This document shows, piece by piece, positions 28,196 to 36,330 of a stretch of 51,234 nt of DNA. The stretch covers positions 1 through 51,234 of the forward strand of contig NZ_JBNFVY010000016.1 in NCBI RefSeq assembly GCF_049943335.1, given 5' to 3'. The notes under the pieces were generated by a model, which saw only the letters and a list, made by a program, of their open reading frames with translations, searched no databases and was not told the origin of the DNA. The position numbers were made by a program, and so were the translations under genes. The DNA comes from JBNFVY01 sp049943335 (lineage in GTDB: Bacteria > Pseudomonadota > Alphaproteobacteria > Rhodobacterales > Rhodobacteraceae). The stretch's first letter is position 1; each line of letters starts with the position of its first letter.

Positions 28196-29380
28196 CTAGG
28201 CTGGCAGGAACCGCGCAGCCAGCGGCAGGCTGGCGGCCCCCAACGTCCGGGCGCCCGGGCCTGCCGCCCCGGCCAGCACCGCCGGATGGCGTATGCCGGC
28301 CAGCGGGCTGGCGGCGATTTCGGTCTCGATACGGTCGATCAGACGCGCGCGCACAGCTTCTGGCAACCATCCGTCGATCACCAGCGCGTCCAGATCGCAC
28401 AGCGCCACCGCCGAGATCGCCACGTGCGCCAACCCCTTTGCCGCGCCATCAATCCAATCGGTCAGAAACTGCGGATCCATGTCCCAGGTGTGCAGACTGG
28501 TCCACATGTCGCCCGCGCCCTGCAGCGCGCCAGCTTCCAGCGTGGATAGCGACGCCACCTCGACCAGCTGTACCGCGCCGCCCCGGCCATCCGGCACAGG
28601 CGTCGAGGCCAGTGCACCCGCATTGCCAGACGCCCCGGAAAAGAGCGTACCGTTCAACACCAGCCCACCGCCGATGAAAAATCCCAAATAGGCATAGAGG
28701 AAATTGTCCGGCAGTACCTGACCGCCAAGAAACAATTCGGCGTTGCAGGCCGCGCTTGCGTCATTTTCCAATAGCACCGGCCAATCAAACTGGGCGTCCA
28801 GTTCGGCGCGGATATCGCGGGTTTGCCAGTCTGCCATGGTCGCCGCGTGCAGGTTCAACGCATCGCTCCATTCCCACAGGCGGAACGGCAGCCCGATCCC
28901 CAACCCCATGACGCGCCCTTGCAAACGCGTTGGCAGCCCCGACACCAACGCATCGGCCGAGTCGCGCGCAAAGGCGATGGCACCATCGATCGCCGGGTAG
29001 TCGTGGGTGGCCACCCGCGTGCCGCGCACAGTGCCGCAAAAGTCGATCAGCGACATTTCAGTGCGCCGCCGCCCGATCTTGAGCCCCAGAAAGAAAGCGC
29101 CGTCCGCACAAAGCCCCATGGGCACCGACGGCTGCCCCACCTTGCCACGCACCGGCTTGCCCTTTTCCAACAACCGATCCTGCTCGAGCGAGCGCATGAT
29201 GACCGATACCGTCTGCGCCGACAGCCCTGTCATGCGCGCGATGTCCGACTTGGGTAGCGGCCCGTGCCGGAGGATCAGCCATAGCACCAGTTTTTCGTTG
29301 CGCTGACGCATTCCGCTATGGGACGTTCCACGCATCGACACTGTGCGGCGTGCCATGGCTGCTTGGTCAAATTGTGCCAC
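28196..29380 (-). CDS. ROK-family transcriptional regulator
   Basis: A 394-residue NagC/XylR-type regulator. Residues 25-75 form a winged helix (LPKSDIARMTGLSAQTVSVI). The ROK sugar-kinase-like fold follows, with VLLENDASAACNAE and the FFIGGGLVLNG loop. The usual Cys-rich zinc motif of ROK kinases is not apparent. The GTG at 29380 is preceded by a G-rich stretch; ATG 29356 is an alternative. No sugar transport or catabolic gene is adjacent, so its target is unclear and it may act elsewhere or be a remnant of a larger locus. Confidence 0.85.
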   Translation of the reverse strand: MAQFDQAAMARRTVSMRGTSHSGMRQRNEKLVLWLILRHGPLPKSDIARMTGLSAQTVSVIMRSLEQDRLLEKGKPVRGKVGQPSVPMGLCADGAFFLGLKIGRRRTEMSLIDFCGTVRGTRVATHDYPAIDGAIAFARDSADALVSGLPTRLQGRVMGLGIGLPFRLWEWSDALNLHAATMADWQTRDIRAELDAQFDWPVLLENDASAACNAELFLGGQVLPDNFLYAYLGFFIGGGLVLNGTLFSGASGNAGALASTPVPDGRGGAVQLVEVASLSTLEAGALQGAGDMWTSLHTWDMDPQFLTDWIDGAAKGLAHVAISAVALCDLDALVIDGWLPEAVRARLIDRIETEIAASPLAGIRHPAVLAGAAGPGARTLGAASLPLAARFLPA

Positions 29381-29533
29381 TTGCCCCCCTCTACCAGATA
29401 AAAACTGCCGATGTGCACCTTGCGGGTCAATAGTTAAATCATATTGATTTACTTATTGTCCAATCGCTCGACTCGGGGCACCGTTTTGACAATCTAGCTT
29501 TTCGGGGCGGCCATTCCATGTGGGGCGAGCACT

Positions 29534-29880
29534 ATGTCTATCAAACCGCGCGTGCTGGCTTTTGAAGGCGCGGCTGCATTGCCGTCAGTGTCCGCAACTG
29601 CAGCCAGCGCGATGAACCGCGCTCGCCGTGATGAAGCCCTGAGTTCCTCGGGCCGGACTGGTTTCGTGCTGGATGCACTGGAACAGGCGGTCCATGACCG
29701 GCGAGCGGCAAAGTCCATGGGACTGGTCCATCACCGTGACCGTGGCTGGCAATACCTGTCCATCCGCTACACCGAGAGGCTGGGCGAGGCCCGCATCGGA
29801 CCTTCCGTTGGCAGCGTTGCGATAGCGATGACAACGCCCCGGCCGAAATCGTTGGGCACAAGCGCCGTCACTTTTACCCG
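29534..29880 (+). pseudogene. IS3-family transposase (OrfB) remnant
   Basis: In one frame from about 29660, FVLDALEQAVHDRRAAKS, GLVHHRDRGWQYLSIRYTER and a degraded SVGSV closely follow the DDE core of IS3-family OrfB. The frame then shifts near 29827: the conserved continuation DDNAPAEIVG is read in the next frame. The N-terminal half, OrfA and clear inverted ends are missing. It is a decayed fragment in the 571-base stretch between the ROK and SCO genes, which holds nothing else I can recognise. Confidence 0.75.
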
Positions 29881-29951
29881 CATCATCCAGACGCCTCGCG
29901 CTACACCCGCAACCATCACGGCGGCGGCGGGGCCAATCCATGCCTATCGCA

Positions 29952-30569
29952 TCACGATCCCTCTCGCAAAACGCGGCGCAGAATGGCGACGACCCGTTCC
30001 GGGTCGGCCTGATAGGAAAAGATCTGATCAAAGGCGCCGGTCTGGTCGAACAACATCACATAGGCGCTGTGATCCATCGAATAATCGCCGCCCTGCAACG
30101 GGATCTTTTTCGCATAAATGCGGAAAGCCTCCAGCGCGCGTGCCATCTCTTCCGGCGCCCCAGTGACCCCGATCGCGCCGGGCAGCCAGCCGACATATTC
30201 GCGCAACACGTCAATGGTATCGCGTGCGGGATCGACGGTGACGAAATAGACGGGAAGGGTTTCTTCATCCAGGCCCAGTTCGTCTTTCCAGCCTGCGATA
30301 TCGCCCAGCGTCGTCGGGCAGACATCGGGACAATGGGTAAAGCCGAAGAAAACCAGCGAGGGTTGCCCCACGAGGCTGTCCTGCGTGAAGTCCCCGCCTG
30401 ACGTCGTGACCAGCCGATAATCACCCCGGCCCAAATTCAAGCCAGTTTCCGGAGGTTGCCCCGGTCCGGCCCCCGGCCCAATCAAGAAAAACCAACTGGC
30501 CCAGATGCCGGTGACAAGCACCGCGCCCCAGATCAGAATTCTGAATTTGCGCATCGCGATCTTGTTCAT
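29952..30569 (-). CDS. SCO family copper chaperone
   Basis: A 205-residue SCO1/SenC/PrrC-type protein anchored by one N-terminal transmembrane helix (residues 10-30). The copper site is Cys80 and Cys84 (CPDVC) and His167 (SMDHSAY) in a thioredoxin fold facing the periplasm. Such proteins deliver copper to cytochrome oxidase Cu-A or act as thiol reductants. It is the last gene of the six-gene copper operon and follows the PCuAC gene after 9 bases, with a GAGGTGG ribosome site. Confidence 0.93.
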   Translation of the reverse strand: MNKIAMRKFRILIWGAVLVTGIWASWFFLIGPGAGPGQPPETGLNLGRGDYRLVTTSGGDFTQDSLVGQPSLVFFGFTHCPDVCPTTLGDIAGWKDELGLDEETLPVYFVTVDPARDTIDVLREYVGWLPGAIGVTGAPEEMARALEAFRIYAKKIPLQGGDYSMDHSAYVMLFDQTGAFDQIFSYQADPERVVAILRRVLREGS

Positions 30570-30578
30570 TGGCCCACC

Positions 30579-31544
30579 TCAATGTCCTTGTGCATCATGT
30601 CCCTCTTCCGGGTCGATATGCATTAACCCGTCAAAGAGCGAGAGCTTTGCCAGATGTTCGGGCGCAAGGGTCGCCTCTTCTCGCGCCTGCGCTGTGGCAA
30701 GCCGGGCCGCTGCCTCTGGCGCAATGCCAAGCGAGATCATGTTCGCCTGCCCCTTCAACCCATCCCCGGCACAAAGGCTGATCCGCCAAAGACCGTGATC
30801 GCCCCGACGCAAAAGGGCCCGTCCGCCGGCGTCTTCCTGCATCCAGCCGATGATGGCGATATCCCCATCAATCAGGATTGGAGCGACGGCAAGCGGCGCA
30901 TCCGGGGTTTCAAACATGTCCTTGAGCAGCCCAACGATCCGGTTTTCATCGCCTTCGACGCGCGTCTGATCAAAGCCGTCCGAATGACCAGCATGCGCCG
31001 CATGACCGTCTTCGCCATGATTGCTGTCATGGTTCATATGGTCATGCGCCTTCGCCCCATCGTCCATGCCGGGATGGCTGCGCGCGTTCAGGGCCAGAAC
31101 ATCAAAGCGCAACGTCACCGGACCGGCCTTTTCGAACAGTAACGTCAGATCATAGGTCTGCCCTTCTTCAAGCCGCTCGGTCAGCCCCATGATCATCAGA
31201 TGCGTGCCGCTTGGTTCCAGCATGACGGTCTCGCCCGCCGGAATCGACAAGCCGTCGGGCAGCGCGCGCATGGTCATGACACCATCCTTGTGGTTCATGT
31301 CATGGATCTGGACCTCGTCGCCCACCGGCGCAGTGACCGCGAGCAGTCGATCATCTTCCGCGCCGTGGTTGACGATGGTCAGATACCCGCCACCGACCGG
31401 AGCTCGGGGGAGCGTGGCGCGGATGAATGCTCCAGAGAGATGCAGCATTTCGGTGTCGACTTCGGTGGCTGCAGAGGTCTGCGCAAAAGCAGGCGTAGCA
31501 AGCGTCGCCGCGCCAAGGAAAAAGGCGAGAAGAAGGGGTTTCAC
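30579..31544 (-). CDS. PCuAC copper chaperone fused to a copper-uptake-associated domain
   Basis: A 321-residue periplasmic protein starting at GTG 31544 after AAAGGACATTCCA, with a signal peptide to about residue 22. Residues 30-150 are a PCuAC domain retaining the copper ligands His81, Met92, His115 and Met117. A His-rich linker (KAHDHMNHDSNHGEDGHAAH) spans about residues 165-195. Residues 205-321 form a second domain (ILIDGDIAIIGWMQEDAGGR) like the stand-alone 'copper uptake system-associated protein' seen in related bacteria; that name is from memory. It probably passes Cu(I) to SCO or to oxidase. Confidence 0.88.
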   Translation of the reverse strand: MKPLLLAFFLGAATLATPAFAQTSAATEVDTEMLHLSGAFIRATLPRAPVGGGYLTIVNHGAEDDRLLAVTAPVGDEVQIHDMNHKDGVMTMRALPDGLSIPAGETVMLEPSGTHLMIMGLTERLEEGQTYDLTLLFEKAGPVTLRFDVLALNARSHPGMDDGAKAHDHMNHDSNHGEDGHAAHAGHSDGFDQTRVEGDENRIVGLLKDMFETPDAPLAVAPILIDGDIAIIGWMQEDAGGRALLRRGDHGLWRISLCAGDGLKGQANMISLGIAPEAAARLATAQAREEATLAPEHLAKLSLFDGLMHIDPEEGHDAQGH

Positions 31545-31626
31545 TGGAATGTCCTTTCGTCGAGTTGTCTGCGGCGCCGCACAAGGGGGGCGCGCCAAGC
31601 GTTGTGAGGATGTGATCGGGGCACGT

Positions 31627-32466
31627 TCATTCTTGTTCCCCCGTGACATAGGCGGTGCCCGGGAAAGCATCGAACCGCGTCGAAAATGCCTGGCCAAGCG
31701 CGGTTTCCTGCGCCTCGACCTCGGCCAAAAGCCGACCCGCATCGGTGCGCGGCACCCCGAGGCTGGTCAGGGTGGCGGGGAGAAGCAGGCTGTCGTTCGA
31801 CCAGAGTTCGACGTTCCAGCCGTTCGCGCCGCGCCGCAAAAAGGCGCGCGCACCGGTGTCGCCCGTCGTCCACCCAGCAATCGCCATATCGCCGGCCAGC
31901 GCAATCGGCGCGATCAGCGCTTGTGGCGCGTCCAATGCCGTGCGCAGGGCGCGCGCGATGTCGGCGATGTCGCGCGCCCGGTCGGTTTCATCCACCTTCG
32001 CGCGCGGCTGAGAAACCGGATCGTGCTCGGTTTCGCTTTCGACCGGGTCGATCATGAAAAACATGTCGAAACGCCCGCGTTTCTCAAAGATCATGGTGCC
32101 GGTCAGTTCGCCACCTTCGATCAGCGGTCGGTTCACATTGGCAAGGCTGCCGCGCATTTCGCCCCGCGCCAGCAGGACGATCTCGCCTGCCGGGATATCG
32201 AGCCAGGCCCGTTCGCGCATTTCGGTGTTGCCCGCGGCATCGATGACCGGCTCAAGGAAACGAACCCTGCCAAAGGGCGTTTCGATGCCCAGCAAGCGTT
32301 CATCCTCGTCGCCCTCGTTGGAAAGCGCCATATAGACCGCAGCCGAGCGGGCACCGACCGGCGTGGCGGGGATCGCCGGGTGGATGATCTGAAGATCGCC
32401 GAGAAAGAACTCATGCGCCAGAACCGGTCGCGCCAGCAGTATCAGAAGCAGGACCAGCCCTCTCAT
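31627..32466 (-). CDS. Diverged PCuAC-like protein fused to copper-uptake-associated domain
   Basis: A 279-residue paralogue of the previous gene, with a signal peptide to residue 17 and the same two-domain order. Its PCuAC part has lost most copper ligands: Leu71, Arg105 and Ser107 stand where His81, His115 and Met117 are in its neighbour. It also lacks the His-rich linker. The second domain (IALAGDMAIAGWTTGDTGAR) is intact. It overlaps the di-haem gene by 4 bases (ATGA). The role may be structural or the domain may bind something other than Cu(I). Confidence 0.82.
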   Translation of the reverse strand: MRGLVLLLILLARPVLAHEFFLGDLQIIHPAIPATPVGARSAAVYMALSNEGDEDERLLGIETPFGRVRFLEPVIDAAGNTEMRERAWLDIPAGEIVLLARGEMRGSLANVNRPLIEGGELTGTMIFEKRGRFDMFFMIDPVESETEHDPVSQPRAKVDETDRARDIADIARALRTALDAPQALIAPIALAGDMAIAGWTTGDTGARAFLRRGANGWNVELWSNDSLLLPATLTSLGVPRTDAGRLLAEVEAQETALGQAFSTRFDAFPGTAYVTGEQE

Positions 32467-33641
32467 GGCATCACCCTCTCGACACTGGCGGGATGGCCCG
32501 CGGGCCATGGGTCCGCATAGGCGGGATTCGTGAGGAACCCTTCGTCCGTGAGGCTCTCGAGGAAGGCTATGAGCTCTGCAATCTCCTGCTCGGACGCCTT
32601 GAAGCCCACGATCATGCCGTCCTTGTGTGGGTTCTGCGCTCCGTCCCCGGCATGTGGTCCTTCGGCGATCTCGCGCCCGCCGCGCGCGTAATGGGCCAAG
32701 ACCTCTTCCAGCGTTTCGGCGGATCCGTCGTGAAAATAGGGGCCGGTCACACCGACATTGCGCAGGCTCGGGGTGCGGAACCGGCCCATGTCGGACGGGT
32801 GCCCGGTGAATTCGTAAAAACCCGTCGCCTGCGCCGGATAATGTCCTGCACCGCCGATATTGTAGAGGCCGGTATTGTGACTGCCGGTCTCGGACAGCGC
32901 ACTGCGCGTGGTTTGAAGGTTGTCGGTGAACAGGACACCCACATGGCAGTGATAGCATTCGAACCGGTGATCGAAGAACAGCTGCTCGCCCCGTTTGGCC
33001 GCGTCTGAAAGCGCGTCTTCCTCGCCCCAATACTTGAACCGGTCATAGGGGCTGTCGAGCGAGATCAGCGTGCGCTGGAATGCGCCCAGCGCTCGGGTGA
33101 CGGTGAAAAGATCGACCTTGGGTCGTTCAGGGAAGGCGGCCGGAAAGGCCTCGGCATACCAGGGATCGGCGGCAAGCCGGGCAAAGATCTCCGCCTCGCG
33201 CCCGTTGCTGCCCATTTCGTCCGGGTTATCGCCGAACATCGGGATCAGCGCCTGAAACTCGAGCGAGGTCATATGCGGATTGCCCCAGGTGAGCTGCGGA
33301 TAGTAACCAACATTGGCAACGCTGGGCACGTTTCGGATACCGACAGTTTCATTGATCCCGACAGCAAGTGCCCGTCCATCGGTGAAGGCACGCGCCTGTT
33401 CATGGCAAGAGGCACAGGCCACGGTGCCGTCCCGCGACAGCCGGGAATCATAGAACAAACGTCGGCCAAGCTCGACCTTGGCCGACGTCATCGGGTTGTC
33501 CTCGGGGACCGGCGGCGGCGCCATCCATGCGGGGATCGGCCAGACGAAGGGGGTGTCCCCCTCGTCCGACTGGCTCGCGGCCCCGGCGGCAAATGCCACC
33601 GAGGTCACCAGCATGCACACCACGACCAGTTCCCGGCGCAT
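32463..33641 (-). CDS. MbnH-type di-haem enzyme (MauG / cytochrome c peroxidase superfamily)
   Basis: A 392-residue periplasmic protein with a signal peptide of about 22 residues and two c-type haem sites, CASCH (Cys76-His80) and CYHCH (Cys229-His233). Length and layout fit the MbnH branch rather than classical CcpA. Its partner gene mbnP is 3 bases upstream. In characterised pairs MbnH oxidises a tryptophan of MbnP to kynurenine, which enables copper binding. The stop overlaps the next PCuAC-like start. Confidence 0.9.
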   Translation of the reverse strand: MRRELVVVCMLVTSVAFAAGAASQSDEGDTPFVWPIPAWMAPPPVPEDNPMTSAKVELGRRLFYDSRLSRDGTVACASCHEQARAFTDGRALAVGINETVGIRNVPSVANVGYYPQLTWGNPHMTSLEFQALIPMFGDNPDEMGSNGREAEIFARLAADPWYAEAFPAAFPERPKVDLFTVTRALGAFQRTLISLDSPYDRFKYWGEEDALSDAAKRGEQLFFDHRFECYHCHVGVLFTDNLQTTRSALSETGSHNTGLYNIGGAGHYPAQATGFYEFTGHPSDMGRFRTPSLRNVGVTGPYFHDGSAETLEEVLAHYARGGREIAEGPHAGDGAQNPHKDGMIVGFKASEQEIAELIAFLESLTDEGFLTNPAYADPWPAGHPASVERVMP

Positions 33642-33644
33642 GGC

Positions 33645-34484
33645 TTAGCGCACCGTGACGAGTTGCTGCGTTCCGGCCGGAATATCGCCATAGGGCAGGC
33701 CCAGCTTTTCCATCACCGTCAGGCAGTCGCTATCCCCCGGAAAGGACATGCAGCCGGGCGAGGTTTCCGGGGCGTTGATCCGCAGATCCGCCCCCACCAC
33801 GACCGGCGCTGGATCGACGACCACGACGTGAGTTGCGGGATCGAACTCTGTGAAGAGAACGGGCATATGGTTCGGGTTGGCGCAGGCGCTCGGCGCCTCG
33901 GTCTTTGATTGCGCCGCACACATGGTCGAACCCAGATGCAGGAACCAGCCTTTCGGTCCACCCTCTTTCTTGTCGGTCGGCACCATGTCGATCCGCACAA
34001 AGCGGTAACCGTTCTGCCAGTTCCAGAACATCGACGTGGCGTTGAGCGGTGCGGGCGCAAGCGTCGGGTCGCCATGATTCTTGTCGAAAGGCACGGCGAC
34101 GGTAAAGGCCAGCCCCTGGTAATCGCCCTCGGGCACGGTGCCGCCCAGGCTGGTGTTCATGTCCGGATTGCCGGTGCCGTTGCAGCCCGCCGCTCCGTCC
34201 TCAAAGTCCAGCAAGGCAACATCGTCAAGCTGCCATTTTCCGTCCTGCTCAAGCGCAATGGGCTGCAGCGACCCGTCGGCGCGAACCAGCGCGGGGGCGG
34301 ACACGAACATTCGGTAATCGGTGCCCGCGACGCTGGCGTCGGTGCTGCCAAGGCCATCGTAGGTTTCGGTGCAGGAAAATGGCTTGCCGCCGATTTCGGC
34401 GACGAAATTGATCGATACGGATTGATCGGCAAACGCCGGGGTGGAAAGCGCCAGAAAAACGCCGGTCGTCAGAACATGCTTCAT
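33645..34484 (-). CDS. MbnP-family copper-binding protein
   Basis: A 279-residue periplasmic protein with a 19-residue signal peptide (ending AFA) and a GAGGAG ribosome site. It has six Cys (38, 101, 179, 191, 235, 244), matching the four-Cys-motif family formerly called the 'metallo-mystery pair'. Trp154 and Trp156 lie in MFWNWQNGY, the region expected to contain the tryptophan modified by MbnH. No methanobactin genes are seen here, so this is a methanobactin-independent copper pair. Confidence 0.9.
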   Translation of the reverse strand: MKHVLTTGVFLALSTPAFADQSVSINFVAEIGGKPFSCTETYDGLGSTDASVAGTDYRMFVSAPALVRADGSLQPIALEQDGKWQLDDVALLDFEDGAAGCNGTGNPDMNTSLGGTVPEGDYQGLAFTVAVPFDKNHGDPTLAPAPLNATSMFWNWQNGYRFVRIDMVPTDKKEGGPKGWFLHLGSTMCAAQSKTEAPSACANPNHMPVLFTEFDPATHVVVVDPAPVVVGADLRINAPETSPGCMSFPGDSDCLTVMEKLGLPYGDIPAGTQQLVTVR

Positions 34485-34599
34485 GGCATGATACTCCTCA
34501 TGGGATTGAAACAGGGCGGCTGAACCACCCCGCGATCTTGCGATGACATGCCTCAAACCTCCCGGCACAAAAGACGGGAGCGCGGCATTGTCGGGAATG

Positions 34600-34989
34600 T
34601 CAGATTGTCAGAGGAGGCGCGCGCGGCTGAATGGGGCCGAGCCGCGCCTGCGCGCGTGGCCTTTGCGGGCTGGGCGTTGGGGCGATATGTCCAGACAAGT
34701 CCCAGACCGCCGCGATTACGACCGGCGCAGGCCCGTGTGCGAGACCGGATTTAGACACCCCTTGCGCAGGACAATCGGGGACGGATTTGGCCGGATCGAC
34801 ATCCCCTTCGGCAAGCGTGACGCAGAGAGACCACGCTCCAGAGATATCCACCCCGGCCTTGGCCATGTCCCGCAAAGTTCCCGCAGACTGATGTAAAGGC
34901 GCCAGAAGGCACAGCATCCAGATCGCCAGCGCAGCCAAGGCCACGCCGGTGTCCCGGATATACGAGCTGTGGGTCCGCAACCTGATCAT
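34600..34989 (-). CDS. DUF2946-like small membrane/secreted protein
   Basis: A 129-residue protein with one hydrophobic segment near residues 14-33, paired Cys residues (WSLCVT and PDCPAQ) and the C-terminal RAPP motif typical of DUF2946 proteins, which often sit beside copper or TonB genes. The start follows AGGAGG. It is the first gene of the copper operon, with 115 bases before mbnP. Its function is unknown. Confidence 0.7.
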   Translation of the reverse strand: MIRLRTHSSYIRDTGVALAALAIWMLCLLAPLHQSAGTLRDMAKAGVDISGAWSLCVTLAEGDVDPAKSVPDCPAQGVSKSGLAHGPAPVVIAAVWDLSGHIAPTPSPQRPRAQARLGPIQPRAPPLTI

Positions 34990-35285
34990 GGCTCCTCCTG
35001 TTGGAACCTTACGCAGCGCGCGACGGATGGGCAATCGGCGCTGTTTCGCGCGGTGCCATTCCCCACACGCCATTTGCGAAAACAGGCGCGGCGCGGTAGC
35101 TTTTCCGGGGGCTTTTTGTTCACAAGACGGATTTCGGACAAATCGCCGCAGCAATTGCCCGTCACGTGTTTTTACAGTCAGTCGTCCGCTTGTGAGGCAC
35201 GGAGGTTTCGCCTAGAAAACATGCACCGGGAGGGTACATTTTGCAGCGGTCATCCGTCGCCATAGCTGGGAAAGCATTGATCACA

Positions 35286-35672
35286 ATGCAAAACGCAGCT
35301 GTGAGCATGATCGCGTTGCGCGTTCTGCTTCTCGTGGGCCTGATCCTGTCGGGCACGGTGCCCCAGGGCATGATGCGAACCGCCAGCGCCGATGGCATGC
35401 AACTTGTCCTCTGTACCCCCGAGGGGCCCAAAGAGGTCTGGATGGGCGCCGATGGCGACATCCGCGACACCCAGCCCACATCTGACGAGCCGCATTCTGC
35501 GCCGAAATGTCTGAGCGTCGCTCTGGCCATGGTTGGCTTGCAGTTTTGGCTCGGGGCGCTTGCTGAACCCGCCAGTTTCGCGACCTTCCGTCCAGAGACG
35601 ATCGAACTGGCAATCGTTCACTCCTCTGCCTCTGCAGCACATCGACCGCGCGCGCCTCCCGTCCTGATCTGA
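35286..35672 (+). CDS. DUF2946-like small protein, divergent paralogue
   Basis: A 128-residue protein with a hydrophobic N-terminus (residues 8-25), Cys in LVLCTPEG and APKCLSVAL, and the ending RAPPVLI like its divergent neighbour. Starts at ATG 35286 or ATG 35307 are both possible; the ribosome site is weak. The 296 bases between the two DUF2946 genes hold the shared promoter region, in which I could not name an operator. It is followed by the damaged ycnI/copC locus. Confidence 0.62.
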   Translation: MQNAAVSMIALRVLLLVGLILSGTVPQGMMRTASADGMQLVLCTPEGPKEVWMGADGDIRDTQPTSDEPHSAPKCLSVALAMVGLQFWLGALAEPASFATFRPETIELAIVHSSASAAHRPRAPPVLI

Positions 35673-35854
35673 TCGTCGCCTGACCTCAGGACCATGCGCT
35701 GACCGAACCGGTCCAGGGCAGTGTTCTCCGTGTCGGCTCAGGCGTTTCAACACCTTCCATCTTTTTAGAATCGCGCACTGGCTTTCTGCCGGATGCGCCG
35801 GGTCGGCTGGGCATCCGATCCACATTTTTCCCATGCCCAAAAAGGAGAAACACC

Positions 35855-36196
35855 ATGAAAACCATCCTCTCAACACTTGCAGTGCTCAGCCTGACCGTCC
35901 CGGCGGCCTTCGCCCATGCAACGCTGGAACAATCCGAAGCGGCGCAGGGATCAACCTACAAGGCGGTGATCCGGATCGGCCATGGCTGCGGCGGTGAAGC
36001 CACCACAACCCTACGGGTTCAGATCCCCGAAGGGGTGATTGCCGTGAAGCCCATGCCCAAAGCAGGCTGGGACCTGGAGACTGTGACACCCGGCGCCTGC
36101 CAGACGGCAGCACCGCCGAAGCAAGGGCCACGGGCGCCGGACATGGTCTGGATATCTCGTCCCCCCCGGACGGGGGCGAAGGGACATATGTTCTGA
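35855..36196 (+). pseudogene. Truncated YcnI-like (DUF1775) copper protein, chimeric 3' end
   Basis: Begins as a normal YcnI: AAGGAG ribosome site, signal peptide to residue 20 (ending AFA, mature His21), then GSTYKAVIRIGHGCGGEA and IPEGVIAVKPMPKAGWDLETV. After about residue 76 the homology stops and the frame reads out-of-frame CopC sequence to a stop at 36196. More than half of the YcnI domain and its C-terminal helix are missing. The N-terminal Cu(II) ligand His remains, but the product is unlikely to fold normally. Confidence 0.8.
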
Positions 36197-36261
36197 ACTG
36201 GCGCGTCGCATCGGCAGACGGCCATCCCGTGGGCGGCGCAGTGCTTTCTTGCCATCGGACT
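36091..36261 (+). pseudogene. CopC C-terminal fragment
   Basis: In the frame starting near 36091, LPDGSTAEARATG is followed by GGEGTYVLNWRVASADGHPVGG, the characteristic end of CopC copper-binding domains. There is no start codon of its own, and the first part of CopC is gone. The frame continues only as a short non-homologous tail. It directly follows the YcnI fragment, so one deletion probably removed the 3' part of ycnI and the 5' part of copC. Confidence 0.75.
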
Positions 36262-36330
36262 GATCTCAGTGACGGGCGCCGCAAGCCTTTCCTGCAGCCC
36301 TCAACCTGTCACGGAAAACCTGTATGCACG

